Positions 52,305 through 60,333 of a DNA stretch of 64,000 nt are shown piece by piece (the first letter of the stretch is position 1; every line of letters starts with the position of its first letter). Both the position numbers and the translations under genes were made by a program. The DNA comes from Leucobacter sp. UT-8R-CII-1-4 (GTDB lineage Bacteria; Actinomycetota; Actinomycetes; Actinomycetales; Microbacteriaceae), in assembly GCF_030010235.1 (NCBI RefSeq), contig NZ_JASCRS010000005.1, positions 1 through 64,000 on the forward strand, read 5' to 3'. Under the pieces are notes generated by a model. It was not told the origin of the DNA. It made no database searches and saw nothing but the letters and a program-made list of their open reading frames with translations.

Positions 52305-53642
52305 ATGACTGACCAAGACGATAATCGCCCGCTAAGCCGGCGCGAAATACGTCTGCGCGAAATGGCTGCAGCCGGGGGATCTGACACCGCTGCTGCCGAG
52401 CCAGCTCCAGGCGCCGAGGCAACCGCCTTCGCAGAAGCTGAAGCCGCTCCCGCGTTTGAGGTAGAGATTTCGCCGTTTGACGAGGACGGACGCCAACGCA
52501 GTCGCCGCGAAATGCGCGAACTGCGTGAGCAGGCCATTGCAGAAATGCAGGCCGAAGCTGGTGAGCCAGTCGCCGACGCAGATGTATCTGCCGCGGTTGA
52601 GGCTGAAGCCGCTGGCGAACCATTTAGCTTTGATGCACTGCTGCAAGATGCCGCAGAGGAAGAAGCGGCCGCCGATGAGGCCCCTGCTGCCGAAGAGACA
52701 GTAGCGCAGCCGGTCGCTGCCAACTCGTTCTTCGCGGCCCCACAGCCAGAAGAAGCGCAGGAGCCGGCAGCCGATACCGCCGAGGAGCTAGAGCCCGCCG
52801 TTGAGCCGATAGCAGAGACTGTCGCGATCGAGGTTGAAGATACCACTTCTTCGCGCGGATTCTTCGGTTTTGGCAAGGCAAATGTTGCTTCTGAAGTAGA
52901 GACGCTGCCCGAGGTTGACCTCCCGGCAGAGCCTACAGATGAAACTGTCGAGGCAGAAGTCGAGGTTATCGAAACAGGGGCTGAAGCTGAGGCTGAGGCT
53001 GAAGCGATCCAAGACGACGCTGAAGCCACGCCGAGCGCATTCGATACCCCGGTATCTGCGACCACGGCTCCGGTCTCGCAAGGCTATTCGTTCCCTGACA
53101 TCGCCCCTCTCGACGAGGGGCAGTCAGTGTTTGACGACCCATCGATTCAGATGATGGGTGGCGGTCAGCGTCAGCAGTCGCCTGCTAGCGATAGCCGCGA
53201 ATTTGACGACCTCATCTCACGAGCGGTTGCGCAAGAAAGCGCGACCACCTCGACCAATACTTCGGCATTGATCTTGCCGAACATGCCGGACTCAGATGGG
53301 CTCACCGGTCCACTCGGAGAGACCGGTGAACTTTTTATTACCGGGTCATATGACCTGCCAAAGTCTCTCGGTGAGACCGGCGGTCACAACTCGCTCCAAG
53401 ATGCGGGAGACGTGGAGTCGCTCGACGAACTCGGTTTCGTCGAAGCAACCCCAACCGGAATGATGGCCCCAGTATCAGCATCACGGGCAGTAAGTGCTCG
53501 CGGTGTACAGGGACCAGTCGTTGCAGAGGCGACAAAAGACAAGAGCAAACTTCCGGTAGTGCTGATCGCTACCGGTGGTGTGCTCGTGCTCGGCGCAGTC
53601 GGGTTGATTATTTGGGCAGCAGCGAGCGGATTGTTTGGATGA
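52305..53642 (+). CDS. acidic, tail-anchored membrane protein (hypothetical)
   Basis: A 445-aa protein of unknown function. Two related basic motifs, SRREIRLRE (11-19) and SRREMRELRE (66-75), bracket a short acidic region. Residues 85-270 are low-complexity Glu/Ala-rich. A more conserved-looking Ser/Leu/Gly segment (about 345-410, including ITGSYDLPKSLGETGG) precedes one membrane helix at the extreme C terminus (about 417-442). No signal peptide, so most of the protein should be cytosolic. It begins 3 bases after nadD and overlaps rsfS by 4, so it is embedded in a NAD/ribosome-silencing operon. Confidence 0.75.
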   Translation: MTDQDDNRPLSRREIRLREMAAAGGSDTAAAEPAPGAEATAFAEAEAAPAFEVEISPFDEDGRQRSRREMRELREQAIAEMQAEAGEPVADADVSAAVEAEAAGEPFSFDALLQDAAEEEAAADEAPAAEETVAQPVAANSFFAAPQPEEAQEPAADTAEELEPAVEPIAETVAIEVEDTTSSRGFFGFGKANVASEVETLPEVDLPAEPTDETVEAEVEVIETGAEAEAEAEAIQDDAEATPSAFDTPVSATTAPVSQGYSFPDIAPLDEGQSVFDDPSIQMMGGGQRQQSPASDSREFDDLISRAVAQESATTSTNTSALILPNMPDSDGLTGPLGETGELFITGSYDLPKSLGETGGHNSLQDAGDVESLDELGFVEATPTGMMAPVSASRAVSARGVQGPVVAEATKDKSKLPVVLIATGGVLVLGAVGLIIWAAASGLFG

Positions 53643-54037
53643 GCATAGAAGTAACTGAAACCACCCTTGAGAGTGTGCGCCTCGCAGCGCGCGCTGCGGA
53701 CGACAAGGGAGCCACCGGACAGGTAGCGCTCAGTGTAAGTGAGTTTTTCCCACTTGCCGATGCGTTTCTGATCGTTAGCGGCAGCGTAGAACGCAACGTG
53801 CAGGCAATCTCGGACAATATCGAGGATGCGCTGAACGAAGCTGGAACACGCACCATTCGTCGTGAAGGTCGCGAAGGCGGGCGTTGGATCCTGCTCGATT
53901 TCGGTGACCTGATTGTGCACGTTTTCCACCAGGAAGAGCGCGAGTTCTACGGACTCGAGCGCCTCTGGAAAGACTGCCCAACAATCGACGTGGCAGACAT
54001 GCTGGACAGCGCGCCGGATTTGCAGGTGCAAGCCTAA
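53639..54037 (+). CDS. rsfS: ribosomal silencing factor RsfS
   Basis: RsfS (132 aa) binds L14 and blocks joining of ribosomal subunits in poor growth conditions. The nucleotidyltransferase-like fold shows FFPLADAFLIVSGSVERNVQAI, GREGGRWILLDFGDLIVHVFHQEEREFYGLERLWKDCP in pieces typical of the family (DFGDxxVHVF, YxLExLW). The ATG overlaps the stop of the preceding gene (ATGA). The usual nadD-rsfS order is interrupted only by the tail-anchored protein. Confidence 0.95.
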   Translation: MSIEVTETTLESVRLAARAADDKGATGQVALSVSEFFPLADAFLIVSGSVERNVQAISDNIEDALNEAGTRTIRREGREGGRWILLDFGDLIVHVFHQEEREFYGLERLWKDCPTIDVADMLDSAPDLQVQA

Positions 54038-54087
54038 TCTGGTGTAAGCTAGAAGGGTTGTCGGGTGAGCATTCGCCCGACTTCCAT

Positions 54088-54160
54088 GGGTCTGTGGCGC
54101 AGTTGGTAGCGCACCTGCATGGCATGCAGGGGGTCACGGGTTCGAATCCCGTCAGATCCA
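54088..54160 (+). tRNA. tRNA-Ala (anticodon GGC)
   Basis: A 73-base cloverleaf: acceptor GGGTCTG with CAGATCC and discriminator A. The anticodon stem CCTGC-GCAGG closes the loop ATGGCAT, giving anticodon GGC. The T-loop GGTTCGAATCC is present. CCA is not encoded. The upstream TAAGCT at about 54045 may be its -10 element. Confidence 0.96.
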
Positions 54161-54170
54161 CAATCGTGTA

Positions 54171-54203
54171 AATAGCCCCCGCTTGGCGGGGGCTATTTTG
54201 TTT
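54171..54203 (+). terminator. terminator after tRNA-Ala
   Basis: A perfect 12-bp stem (54171-54182 with 54186-54197), 3-base loop, followed by TTGTTTG. Confidence 0.92.
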
Positions 54204-54271
54204 GCGATCCTCCTCTGGTATTCGCGCGAGATTTGCGAAAGCGCAAGATCAAATCGTGGGAACATTGGAAG

Positions 54272-54709
54272 ATGCCACTCTTTGATCATCTTGGGCTCAC
54301 CATCACAGACCTCGACAGGGCCGTTGTGCAATGGGATCCAGTGCTGCGCGCTCTTGGGCTTGAGACTGACGGCAGAGAGCTTGAGGGCGGCATCGCATGG
54401 AGCAACGAACACGACACTGAGTTGATTCTTTACCGGGCGAGTGATCCTCGTGCCGAACATCACAGTGTTGGCCGCGTCGGTTGGCAACATCTCGCATTTG
54501 CGCTTGAATCTCGTGCGGAGGTAGATCGGCTGCATCAAATTGCGGTGCAGGCAGGTTGGGCTTCCATTCGCGAACCGAAGGTGTTTCCGCGTTTCTCGGA
54601 GCGCTACTATGCCTCGTTCGTTGAAGACGAAAACGGTATTCGCCTGGAATTTATGCACAATCCACCCCGAACGGATCTGACCACAGCGAATGAGGGAGAC
54701 AATGCCTGA
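54272..54709 (+). CDS. VOC-family (glyoxalase/bleomycin-resistance fold) protein
   Basis: A 145-aa protein with two VOC half-modules: FDHLGLTITDLDRAVVQW with WSNEHDTELILYRA, then VGWQHLAFALESRAEVDRLH with SERYYASFVEDENGIRLEF. The metal ligands typical of the fold (His in DHLG, Glu in RLEF, His in WQHLAF) can be placed. Members include lyases, dioxygenases and resistance proteins; the substrate is unknown. I prefer ATG at 54272. It overlaps the next gene by 8 bases, so the two are translationally coupled. Confidence 0.82.
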   Translation: MPLFDHLGLTITDLDRAVVQWDPVLRALGLETDGRELEGGIAWSNEHDTELILYRASDPRAEHHSVGRVGWQHLAFALESRAEVDRLHQIAVQAGWASIREPKVFPRFSERYYASFVEDENGIRLEFMHNPPRTDLTTANEGDNA

Positions 54710-55322
54710 AAAGATAGATTTTAAGAAGACGCTCGATAGCTACCGTGCTCAGCGCGGTGAGTTTCGTTTTCTTGATGTACCGGTGATGCGCTATCTCATG
54801 GTTGATGGACACGGTGATCCAAACAGCTCACAACTGTTTACAGATGCGCTTGAAGCGATCTACCCGATCGCTTACAAACTGAAATTTGCGAGCAAAGTTG
54901 ACCTAGGGCGTGACTACGTGGTGCCTCCCCTTGAGGCACTTTGGTGGGCGGATGACGCATCGGTGTTCACGACAGAGCGAGATAAATCGCAATGGAACTG
55001 GACCGTCATGCTGATGGTACCCGAATGGATCACCGATGAGATGTTCGGCGCGGCGATGGTAAAAGCCGGTGCAAAGAATCGACCAGTGCGCCTCGACGAC
55101 GTGCGGCTCGAGACGCTAGACGAGGGTCACTGCGTGCAAACCCTGCATTATGGCTCATACGATGAGGAGGGGCCAACGCTGCATGAAATGCACTCACGAA
55201 TAATTCCAGAGCATGGTTTTCGGATGGGTGGGATTCACCACGAAATCTATTTCAGCGATTTTCGCAGGGTAGAGCCGTCGAAGCTGCGCACGATCCTGCG
55301 TCAACCCGTGGTTTCAAACTGA
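54702..55322 (+). CDS. GyrI-like small-molecule-binding protein
   Basis: A 206-aa protein of the GyrI-like (SRPBCC-adjacent, BacR effector-binding) class: FLDVPVMRYLMVDGHGDPNS near the start, LEALWWADD, WNWTVMLMVPEWIT and a C-terminal HEIYFSDFRRVEPSKLRTILRQP. Stand-alone members bind drugs or other small molecules and some hydrolyse them. The ATG at 54702 has GAGGGAGAC upstream and overlaps the VOC gene. The 255 bases after it hold no obvious gene; I see only AT-richer sequence that may contain the next promoter. Confidence 0.8.
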   Translation: MPEKIDFKKTLDSYRAQRGEFRFLDVPVMRYLMVDGHGDPNSSQLFTDALEAIYPIAYKLKFASKVDLGRDYVVPPLEALWWADDASVFTTERDKSQWNWTVMLMVPEWITDEMFGAAMVKAGAKNRPVRLDDVRLETLDEGHCVQTLHYGSYDEEGPTLHEMHSRIIPEHGFRMGGIHHEIYFSDFRRVEPSKLRTILRQPVVSN

Positions 55323-55577
55323 TCGAGCTTTATCTTCTTATCGGGGCATAGCCTGGCCTGAATAGGCTTGCCGGTTTGCGACATAGGGTGCGGTTGATCG
55401 GGCTTTGCTATTTGCGCATACTTTTTGATTCAATCCGCCCGAATTCGCGTTTTTGGTCAGATGTTTCGATAATTCGGCCTAGGGTGGTGGGTGGCAGTGC
55501 AACCCTCGTCTGGCGCGAACGTGTCTTCGTGGTTGCTCCCGAATCGCACGATTTTACGTTAGAACGGATTTGCAGAG

Positions 55578-56915
55578 ATGAGCGACGACCGGGTCAACGC
55601 GACGCCCGAAAACGGAGGGCCGCCGATGACCTCGGCCGAGGCCCGTGCAAACGAATACGGCTGGGCCGCGCAAGCTGCAGCCTTGCAAGGACAGGCGCAG
55701 GCCGAGGCCTATCAAGCCGCTGCCTACTGGCAAGCTCAGGCGCAGTGGCTTGAAGCGGCTGAAGCAGCGCAGGCCGGGCACCCTGTACAACCCGCGTATC
55801 CTGCGCAGGCCACACCTCACACGCAGACCATCCCGCCCACACAGGTGGCGTACTCACAGCTCCCGCCACAACAGCCTCGTGCCCCTAAGCGCTCCATGCG
55901 TGAGCTGATGACCAAGGGCGTGATTCGCACAACCTCGGTCGTAGCTGCCCTCGTAGTGGTGACGATCATCGCTGGTGTGGTGCTCATGGTGCAGCGGGCA
56001 AGCGCGCTCGATCGGGCAGCCGGACCGGCCCCCGACGTCGTCGCAGAAACCTACCTCGACGCAGCGATCGCGCGCGACAGCAAGACCATGACCGCCATGC
56101 AGCGCAGCGACTTCAAACTCTGGCAACTCGAAGAAGACACGGGGATTGTTCCCGTTCAGCTTGTTGCCGGAAGCCCCGAGGCAGCAGAAAGCATCGGCCT
56201 GAAGGTCAGCTATGAGGTGCTGCAAACAGACTTCATGGAGAACGGCAATAAGCTCGACAATCCCGACGTGGCAAATGAGGCCGGAGTCGTAGTCAAACTG
56301 AACTATTCCTTCACCGCCGAGGGCAAGCCTGTCGAAGTGTGGGCTCTGCAGATGCTGAGAATGGAGCGCGATTTCTACTACGACGGTAGTGACACTCCCG
56401 CCGAGTGGGTGCGACCTGCAAATGTGAAGCCGTCCTTCCGTGGACCCTGGGGTGTCGTCTCGCTCGAAGGCAGTATTCCTGAACTCGAAACTGAGATGGC
56501 GCCGGTCGGTTCGAACTATGAAGCATCGATCCCAGAAAAAGGTCGAGCCGGCTGTCATGTGAACGGAATTCTTCGCGACGTCTCTGAGTTTGCGCTGCAA
56601 TACGGTGGGCTTCCGGTGACCTGTCTCGCAGGTGGCTCGGAGTTTACGAACTTTGAAAACGAAGATCTCGACTACCTCTCGGCCGAGCTCGTTCCACTAG
56701 AAAACGCGCCAATGACCGATGCGCTTGGACTTGCCGAACCGTATTCTCAGAATTTCTCCTCATTGATTTCGACCCCAATTGTTGAGAAAGCCTTCTCGGC
56801 TGGGGACCGCAGGTTTATTTTTGTGATGGCAATGGTTTCGCCTGAAATTGCTGAGGACGAATTTGGAGAGTACCGAGAATACCGCGTCATCAGCATCGTT
56901 GGGTTGGACAAATGA
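55578..56915 (+). CDS. membrane-anchored extracellular protein, partner of a peptidase-like protein (hypothetical)
   Basis: A 445-aa protein. Residues 1-105 are Ala/Gln/Pro-rich and disordered (cytosolic), a basic KRSMRELMTK leads to one membrane helix (about 116-138), and residues 140-445 form an extracellular domain. That domain begins with an NTF2-like helix (VVAETYLDAAIARDSKTMTAM) and contains two cysteines (326 and 349) that could pair. No recognisable enzyme motif. It overlaps the next gene by 4 bases (ATGA). Both proteins share the same architecture: disordered N terminus, single helix, large outer domain. Unknown function. Confidence 0.7.
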   Translation: MSDDRVNATPENGGPPMTSAEARANEYGWAAQAAALQGQAQAEAYQAAAYWQAQAQWLEAAEAAQAGHPVQPAYPAQATPHTQTIPPTQVAYSQLPPQQPRAPKRSMRELMTKGVIRTTSVVAALVVVTIIAGVVLMVQRASALDRAAGPAPDVVAETYLDAAIARDSKTMTAMQRSDFKLWQLEEDTGIVPVQLVAGSPEAAESIGLKVSYEVLQTDFMENGNKLDNPDVANEAGVVVKLNYSFTAEGKPVEVWALQMLRMERDFYYDGSDTPAEWVRPANVKPSFRGPWGVVSLEGSIPELETEMAPVGSNYEASIPEKGRAGCHVNGILRDVSEFALQYGGLPVTCLAGGSEFTNFENEDLDYLSAELVPLENAPMTDALGLAEPYSQNFSSLISTPIVEKAFSAGDRRFIFVMAMVSPEIAEDEFGEYREYRVISIVGLDK

Positions 56916-58384
56916 GCGAGAACATGCAGAATAATCAGCCACACGATCCCGCCCAGATGCCAAGTGAACCTCAGCAATTCGGCGCCGAACAGGTAGTAGC
57001 CCCGAACATTGAGGCGGCTGCGCCCGGAACCGAAGAACGAAGTGGCCTGACCCCAAAGGGCCTGATGTATTGGATTAGCGGCGGTGGCGCCATGCTGATC
57101 CTGGCCATCATCGGGGTGTTCGCTCTCGTGATGCCCCCGGCAGTTCCACCTCTCGCCACAAACCTTGGCGTGACCGATAACAAGCAACAGGTCGCCACAA
57201 TGGAGTCAGTGGCTGACCTGTACACCGAACTCAACACCGCATTGCAGACGCAGGATCGCGAGTTGTTCTTCAGCTACGTAAGCGGTGACGCGGTCGCGCC
57301 ATTGACCCGCTGGTGGGACAACATGGATAAATTCGGTTGGACAATGGGCGGTATCTCTACCGTGGAGATCACAGATGAGTGGATCGTTCCAGCCGAAGAG
57401 GGGCCAGCCGAGGTGCAGACGATCTTTGGTGCTGCGATGGGCTTCTCGGCATTCTCACCACGCGGAAGCGGCAATCGTGACGCCGGGCTGCACTTCATTC
57501 AGGGCATGCAGTACACCGCGACGATTAGCGATGATGAAGGCCCCAAAATTACCGCGTGGCAGAGCGGCGAAGCAAAGGCCGCCTGGGATTTGGCGGACCT
57601 CTACGTGGCCAAGGGGGAACACAGCATCGTTGCGGGTCTTCCTGAAGAACAAGAACTCATCGACTCAATCGTTCCTGTCGCTGACCAAGCTGCGGTTTGG
57701 GTACTTGACGATTTTGCTGCGGCGGGCCGCGAGGTTCCGCTCGGTGGTTTTAACGTGTTTGTAAGCGAGGATCAGGCGAACTTCGGTCAGTGGTTCCTCT
57801 GGCCACAAACTCAGGAATGGCTCTTTGACGTCGCCGGATATGCGATTCCTATGCAACGGCCAACCTCTTCTGGGGCCGGGGTGGATCCGCTTCTGGCAAC
57901 AGGAGATTCGACCTCAACGAGTGTGGTTTCTATCGGACCAAGCGCGATGAGCGATCTTGAGCGAATCTTGGTGCACGAGTTCGTGCATGTGGTGCACTTC
58001 ACCGAATCCTCAAGCAGCTTTGTCTCGCCACCGCGAGCAACCTTCGAGGGCTGGGCCCGCTATCAGGACAAACGATTCGCAAACGGTGGATCTTTCCCGG
58101 GTAGCGATAGTGCGATTTCGTACTGTGTCGCGAACTTCCTGAGTACAGAGGCGGCTGTGCCAACAGATGCGCAGCTCACCGGCCCGGACGCCTCATGCTA
58201 TTACGAACTCGCCTCAACGCTGTACCGCTACGCGGAGGTGAGCGGCTACGACCAGTATCAATTGGCAAAGGTCGCGAATTCTGCGGGGGAGAACCCACTC
58301 AATGCGAGCTCGATTGTGGCGCCGGAGGGAGTTGCCCCGCTCAGCGCTGAGGGCTGGGTGAACTGGCTGCGAGAGAACTACTAG
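56912..58384 (+). CDS. membrane-anchored gluzincin-type metallopeptidase-like protein
   Basis: A 490-aa protein. Residues 1-48 are disordered, the membrane helix is at about 51-74, and the rest is extracellular. A helical NTF2-like segment (about 95-215) precedes a domain with HEFVH at 355-359 and FEGWARYQ with Glu 379, an HExxH plus downstream Glu in an EGWAxY context, as in the MA clan (Peptidase_MA-like, compare EGFATY of M1 enzymes). Cys 405 and 429 may form a disulfide. Substrate unknown; the EGWA spacing (19 residues between second His and Glu) is near but not equal to M1. It is coupled with the gene upstream. Confidence 0.75.
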   Translation: MSENMQNNQPHDPAQMPSEPQQFGAEQVVAPNIEAAAPGTEERSGLTPKGLMYWISGGGAMLILAIIGVFALVMPPAVPPLATNLGVTDNKQQVATMESVADLYTELNTALQTQDRELFFSYVSGDAVAPLTRWWDNMDKFGWTMGGISTVEITDEWIVPAEEGPAEVQTIFGAAMGFSAFSPRGSGNRDAGLHFIQGMQYTATISDDEGPKITAWQSGEAKAAWDLADLYVAKGEHSIVAGLPEEQELIDSIVPVADQAAVWVLDDFAAAGREVPLGGFNVFVSEDQANFGQWFLWPQTQEWLFDVAGYAIPMQRPTSSGAGVDPLLATGDSTSTSVVSIGPSAMSDLERILVHEFVHVVHFTESSSSFVSPPRATFEGWARYQDKRFANGGSFPGSDSAISYCVANFLSTEAAVPTDAQLTGPDASCYYELASTLYRYAEVSGYDQYQLAKVANSAGENPLNASSIVAPEGVAPLSAEGWVNWLRENY

Positions 58385-58394
58385 TTTTTGCGCA

Positions 58395-58436
58395 AAAGAG
58401 GGAGGCTATGGCAGTCGTGCCGTAGCCTCCCTCTTT
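58395..58436. terminator. bidirectional terminator between the peptidase-like and reductase-like genes
   Basis: A perfect 14-bp stem (58395-58408 with 58423-58436) beginning AAA and ending TTT, with extra GGCA/TGCC pairing inside. It serves the convergent genes on both sides. Confidence 0.9.
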
Positions 58437-58451
58437 GTTTGAGCGGGGAAA

Positions 58452-59072
58452 TCAGTTCAGGAGGGTGAAACCCGTTTCGTTTCGAGTTTTGCCGAGGGCG
58501 GCCAGGGCAATCTGCAAGAAACCCATCGCTTCTAGTTCGCGGGCACGCGTGAGCGGGCCAACATCGACGGCACGCATTCCAGCGGCCTCAATGAGCTCCG
58601 CCACGGCAATTTTTGCTTCGGCGTAGTCGCCTGCATACAGCACTGTTGTTGTCGTGGTGCCATTGTTGCCTGCGGTAAGCGTATCGCCAAGGTTCACGTT
58701 GAACGCTTTCACGACAGCGGTACCCTTTGGCAACTGTTTTGCCAACTCAGCTGCCGTAGAAGAGTCAGCAGGCACGATGAGTTCGTCATAGGTGGTGAAA
58801 TCGATCGGGTTGCTGATGTCGATCAGGACCTTGCCCACAAGACGGCCTTCGTACTGTTTCAGGACACTCGAATATGCGACGTAGGGTACTGCGAGCACAA
58901 CTAGGTCGCCGCTGAGCTCGTCGCCCACCGCACCGTAGTTGACGTTTTCACGATCCCCGGACGAACTCAGAGTGCTTCGACGCAGGATCTGTATGTTGGC
59001 GCCAGCTCGGGTGGCGACCTCGGCGATTGCGGCGCTCATTTTGCCGCTGCCAATAATGCTGATGGAAATCAC
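58452..59072 (-). CDS. NAD(P)-binding reductase, F420-dependent NADP reductase-like fold
   Basis: A 206-aa protein starting ISIIGSGKMSAAIAE, a Rossmann glycine motif, followed by LSGDLVVLAVPYVAYSSVL and VLIDISNPIDFTTYD, then KGTAVVKAFNVN. This is the fold of NADPH:F420 oxidoreductases and related NAD(P)-binding reductases. Whether it uses F420 is not readable. It is the last gene of the LysR-linked operon and overlaps the monooxygenase gene by 4 bases. It might supply reducing power or reduce a ring intermediate; inference only. Confidence 0.8.
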   Translation of the reverse strand: MISISIIGSGKMSAAIAEVATRAGANIQILRRSTLSSSGDRENVNYGAVGDELSGDLVVLAVPYVAYSSVLKQYEGRLVGKVLIDISNPIDFTTYDELIVPADSSTAAELAKQLPKGTAVVKAFNVNLGDTLTAGNNGTTTTTVLYAGDYAEAKIAVAELIEAAGMRAVDVGPLTRARELEAMGFLQIALAALGKTRNETGFTLLN

Positions 59073-60289
59073 TTAGTCTCGTTCCTTTCGAATCGATTCA
59101 GCGCCTTCTCGGCAACTTTACGAGCGTCATAGTCAAAGACAGCGCTGCGACGGAAGTCGCGACCAACACGAAGATCGGCGTTACGTTTCTTTAGATCCGC
59201 GAACTCATATTGCGCATCAAACATCGCGCCTGAGCGGCGGGAACCGTGCTGCAAGATAGCGGTGCGCTGCATACGTACCGCTGTGTAGCGTCGAAACGCT
59301 TCGGGAAGGTCGGCTACGGTTTCGGCTGCTTTCACGAATGTTGCTAGCGCCATACTGTCTTCGATTGCCTGGTTCACGCCTTGGCCCTGGTGCGGCAGCA
59401 TCGTGTGGGCTGCGTCGCCGAGAAGCGTGATCGGCCCGTGAGACCAGTTTGTCAGTGGTTCATGATCGAATAGACCCCACCAAAAGGTGTTCTCAATTGA
59501 TTCAATAAAGCGGTGCAGCTTTGGGTCCCAGCTGTCACCTGCGAACTCTGCCGCGAGTTCGCTCACTTCCGCTGGTCCAGACCATGGCCCGTGCAACGGG
59601 CGATCGCTTGGCACACCAGCGACAAAGTTAAATAGCTTTCGCTGTTGCAGCGGGTAACACATGAAGTGGCGGTTGTTGCCCATCCACACCTGGCTGATCA
59701 TCGGCCAGTCTGCGGGCAAGAGTGAGGCATCAACTACACCCCGATAGACGATGTACTCCGAGTACACCGGCTCAGGAAATTGTCCAATCGCTTGACGCAC
59801 GACCGAGTGAATCCCGTCAGCGCCAACAACTGCATCAAATTCTTCGGTGACACCGTTTTCAAAAGAGACACGCACCCCAGATTCGACGCTCTCAACCCCT
59901 GAAAGGCGGTGGCCTAGACGAATAGATGTTGGATCGACGGCAGAGGCGAGCGCGTTGATCAGATCAGGGCGATACATGCCGATGTTTCGATATTGCTTCG
60001 AGGAGTCTTCCCAAGCGGCATCGGTGACAAGATTGCCCAGAGCGTCTTGGTAGACGCCATGCCCGTCTGGTACAGCGCCAGCGGTTCTGATCTGCTCAAG
60101 TACACCGAGATTGTCGAGCACACGCTGCGCATTCGGCGCGACCGTGACTCCGGCTCCGACTTCGCCGAGCTTGCTCGCCTGTTCGAAGACGGTGACCTGT
60201 ACTCCGGCGACTCGGTTGAGGGCGATTGCGGCAGTGAGGCCACCCATGCCGCCGCCGATGACCGCGATCCTGGTGCTTTGGCTAACCAT
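59069..60289 (-). CDS. FAD-dependent aromatic-ring monooxygenase
   Basis: A 406-aa single-component flavoprotein hydroxylase. It has the FAD motif IAVIGGGMGGLTAAIAL, the DG motif VVGADGIHSVVRQ and the second FAD motif LLGDAAHTMLPHQGQGVNQAIED. This is the salicylate/6-hydroxynicotinate 3-monooxygenase group, which hydroxylates (often decarboxylating) aromatic acids with NAD(P)H and oxygen. The exact substrate is unknown. It lies between the transporter gene and the reductase gene in the same operon. Confidence 0.87.
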   Translation of the reverse strand: MVSQSTRIAVIGGGMGGLTAAIALNRVAGVQVTVFEQASKLGEVGAGVTVAPNAQRVLDNLGVLEQIRTAGAVPDGHGVYQDALGNLVTDAAWEDSSKQYRNIGMYRPDLINALASAVDPTSIRLGHRLSGVESVESGVRVSFENGVTEEFDAVVGADGIHSVVRQAIGQFPEPVYSEYIVYRGVVDASLLPADWPMISQVWMGNNRHFMCYPLQQRKLFNFVAGVPSDRPLHGPWSGPAEVSELAAEFAGDSWDPKLHRFIESIENTFWWGLFDHEPLTNWSHGPITLLGDAAHTMLPHQGQGVNQAIEDSMALATFVKAAETVADLPEAFRRYTAVRMQRTAILQHGSRRSGAMFDAQYEFADLKKRNADLRVGRDFRRSAVFDYDARKVAEKALNRFERNETK

Positions 60290-60333
60290 AGTTTCTCCTT
60301 GAATTGACTGGGTAATAGCTGCTGATGGGCGAA

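Noticed and set aside
55376-55753. Plus-strand frame of 125 codons in the gap before the 55578 gene
   Set aside because: Arg/Ser/Cys-rich composition, no ribosome binding site, and it runs into the start of a better-supported gene in another frame.
58452-59072. Firm call as an F420-dependent enzyme
   Set aside because: The fold is shared by many NAD(P)-binding reductases and no F420-specific residues could be confirmed by eye.
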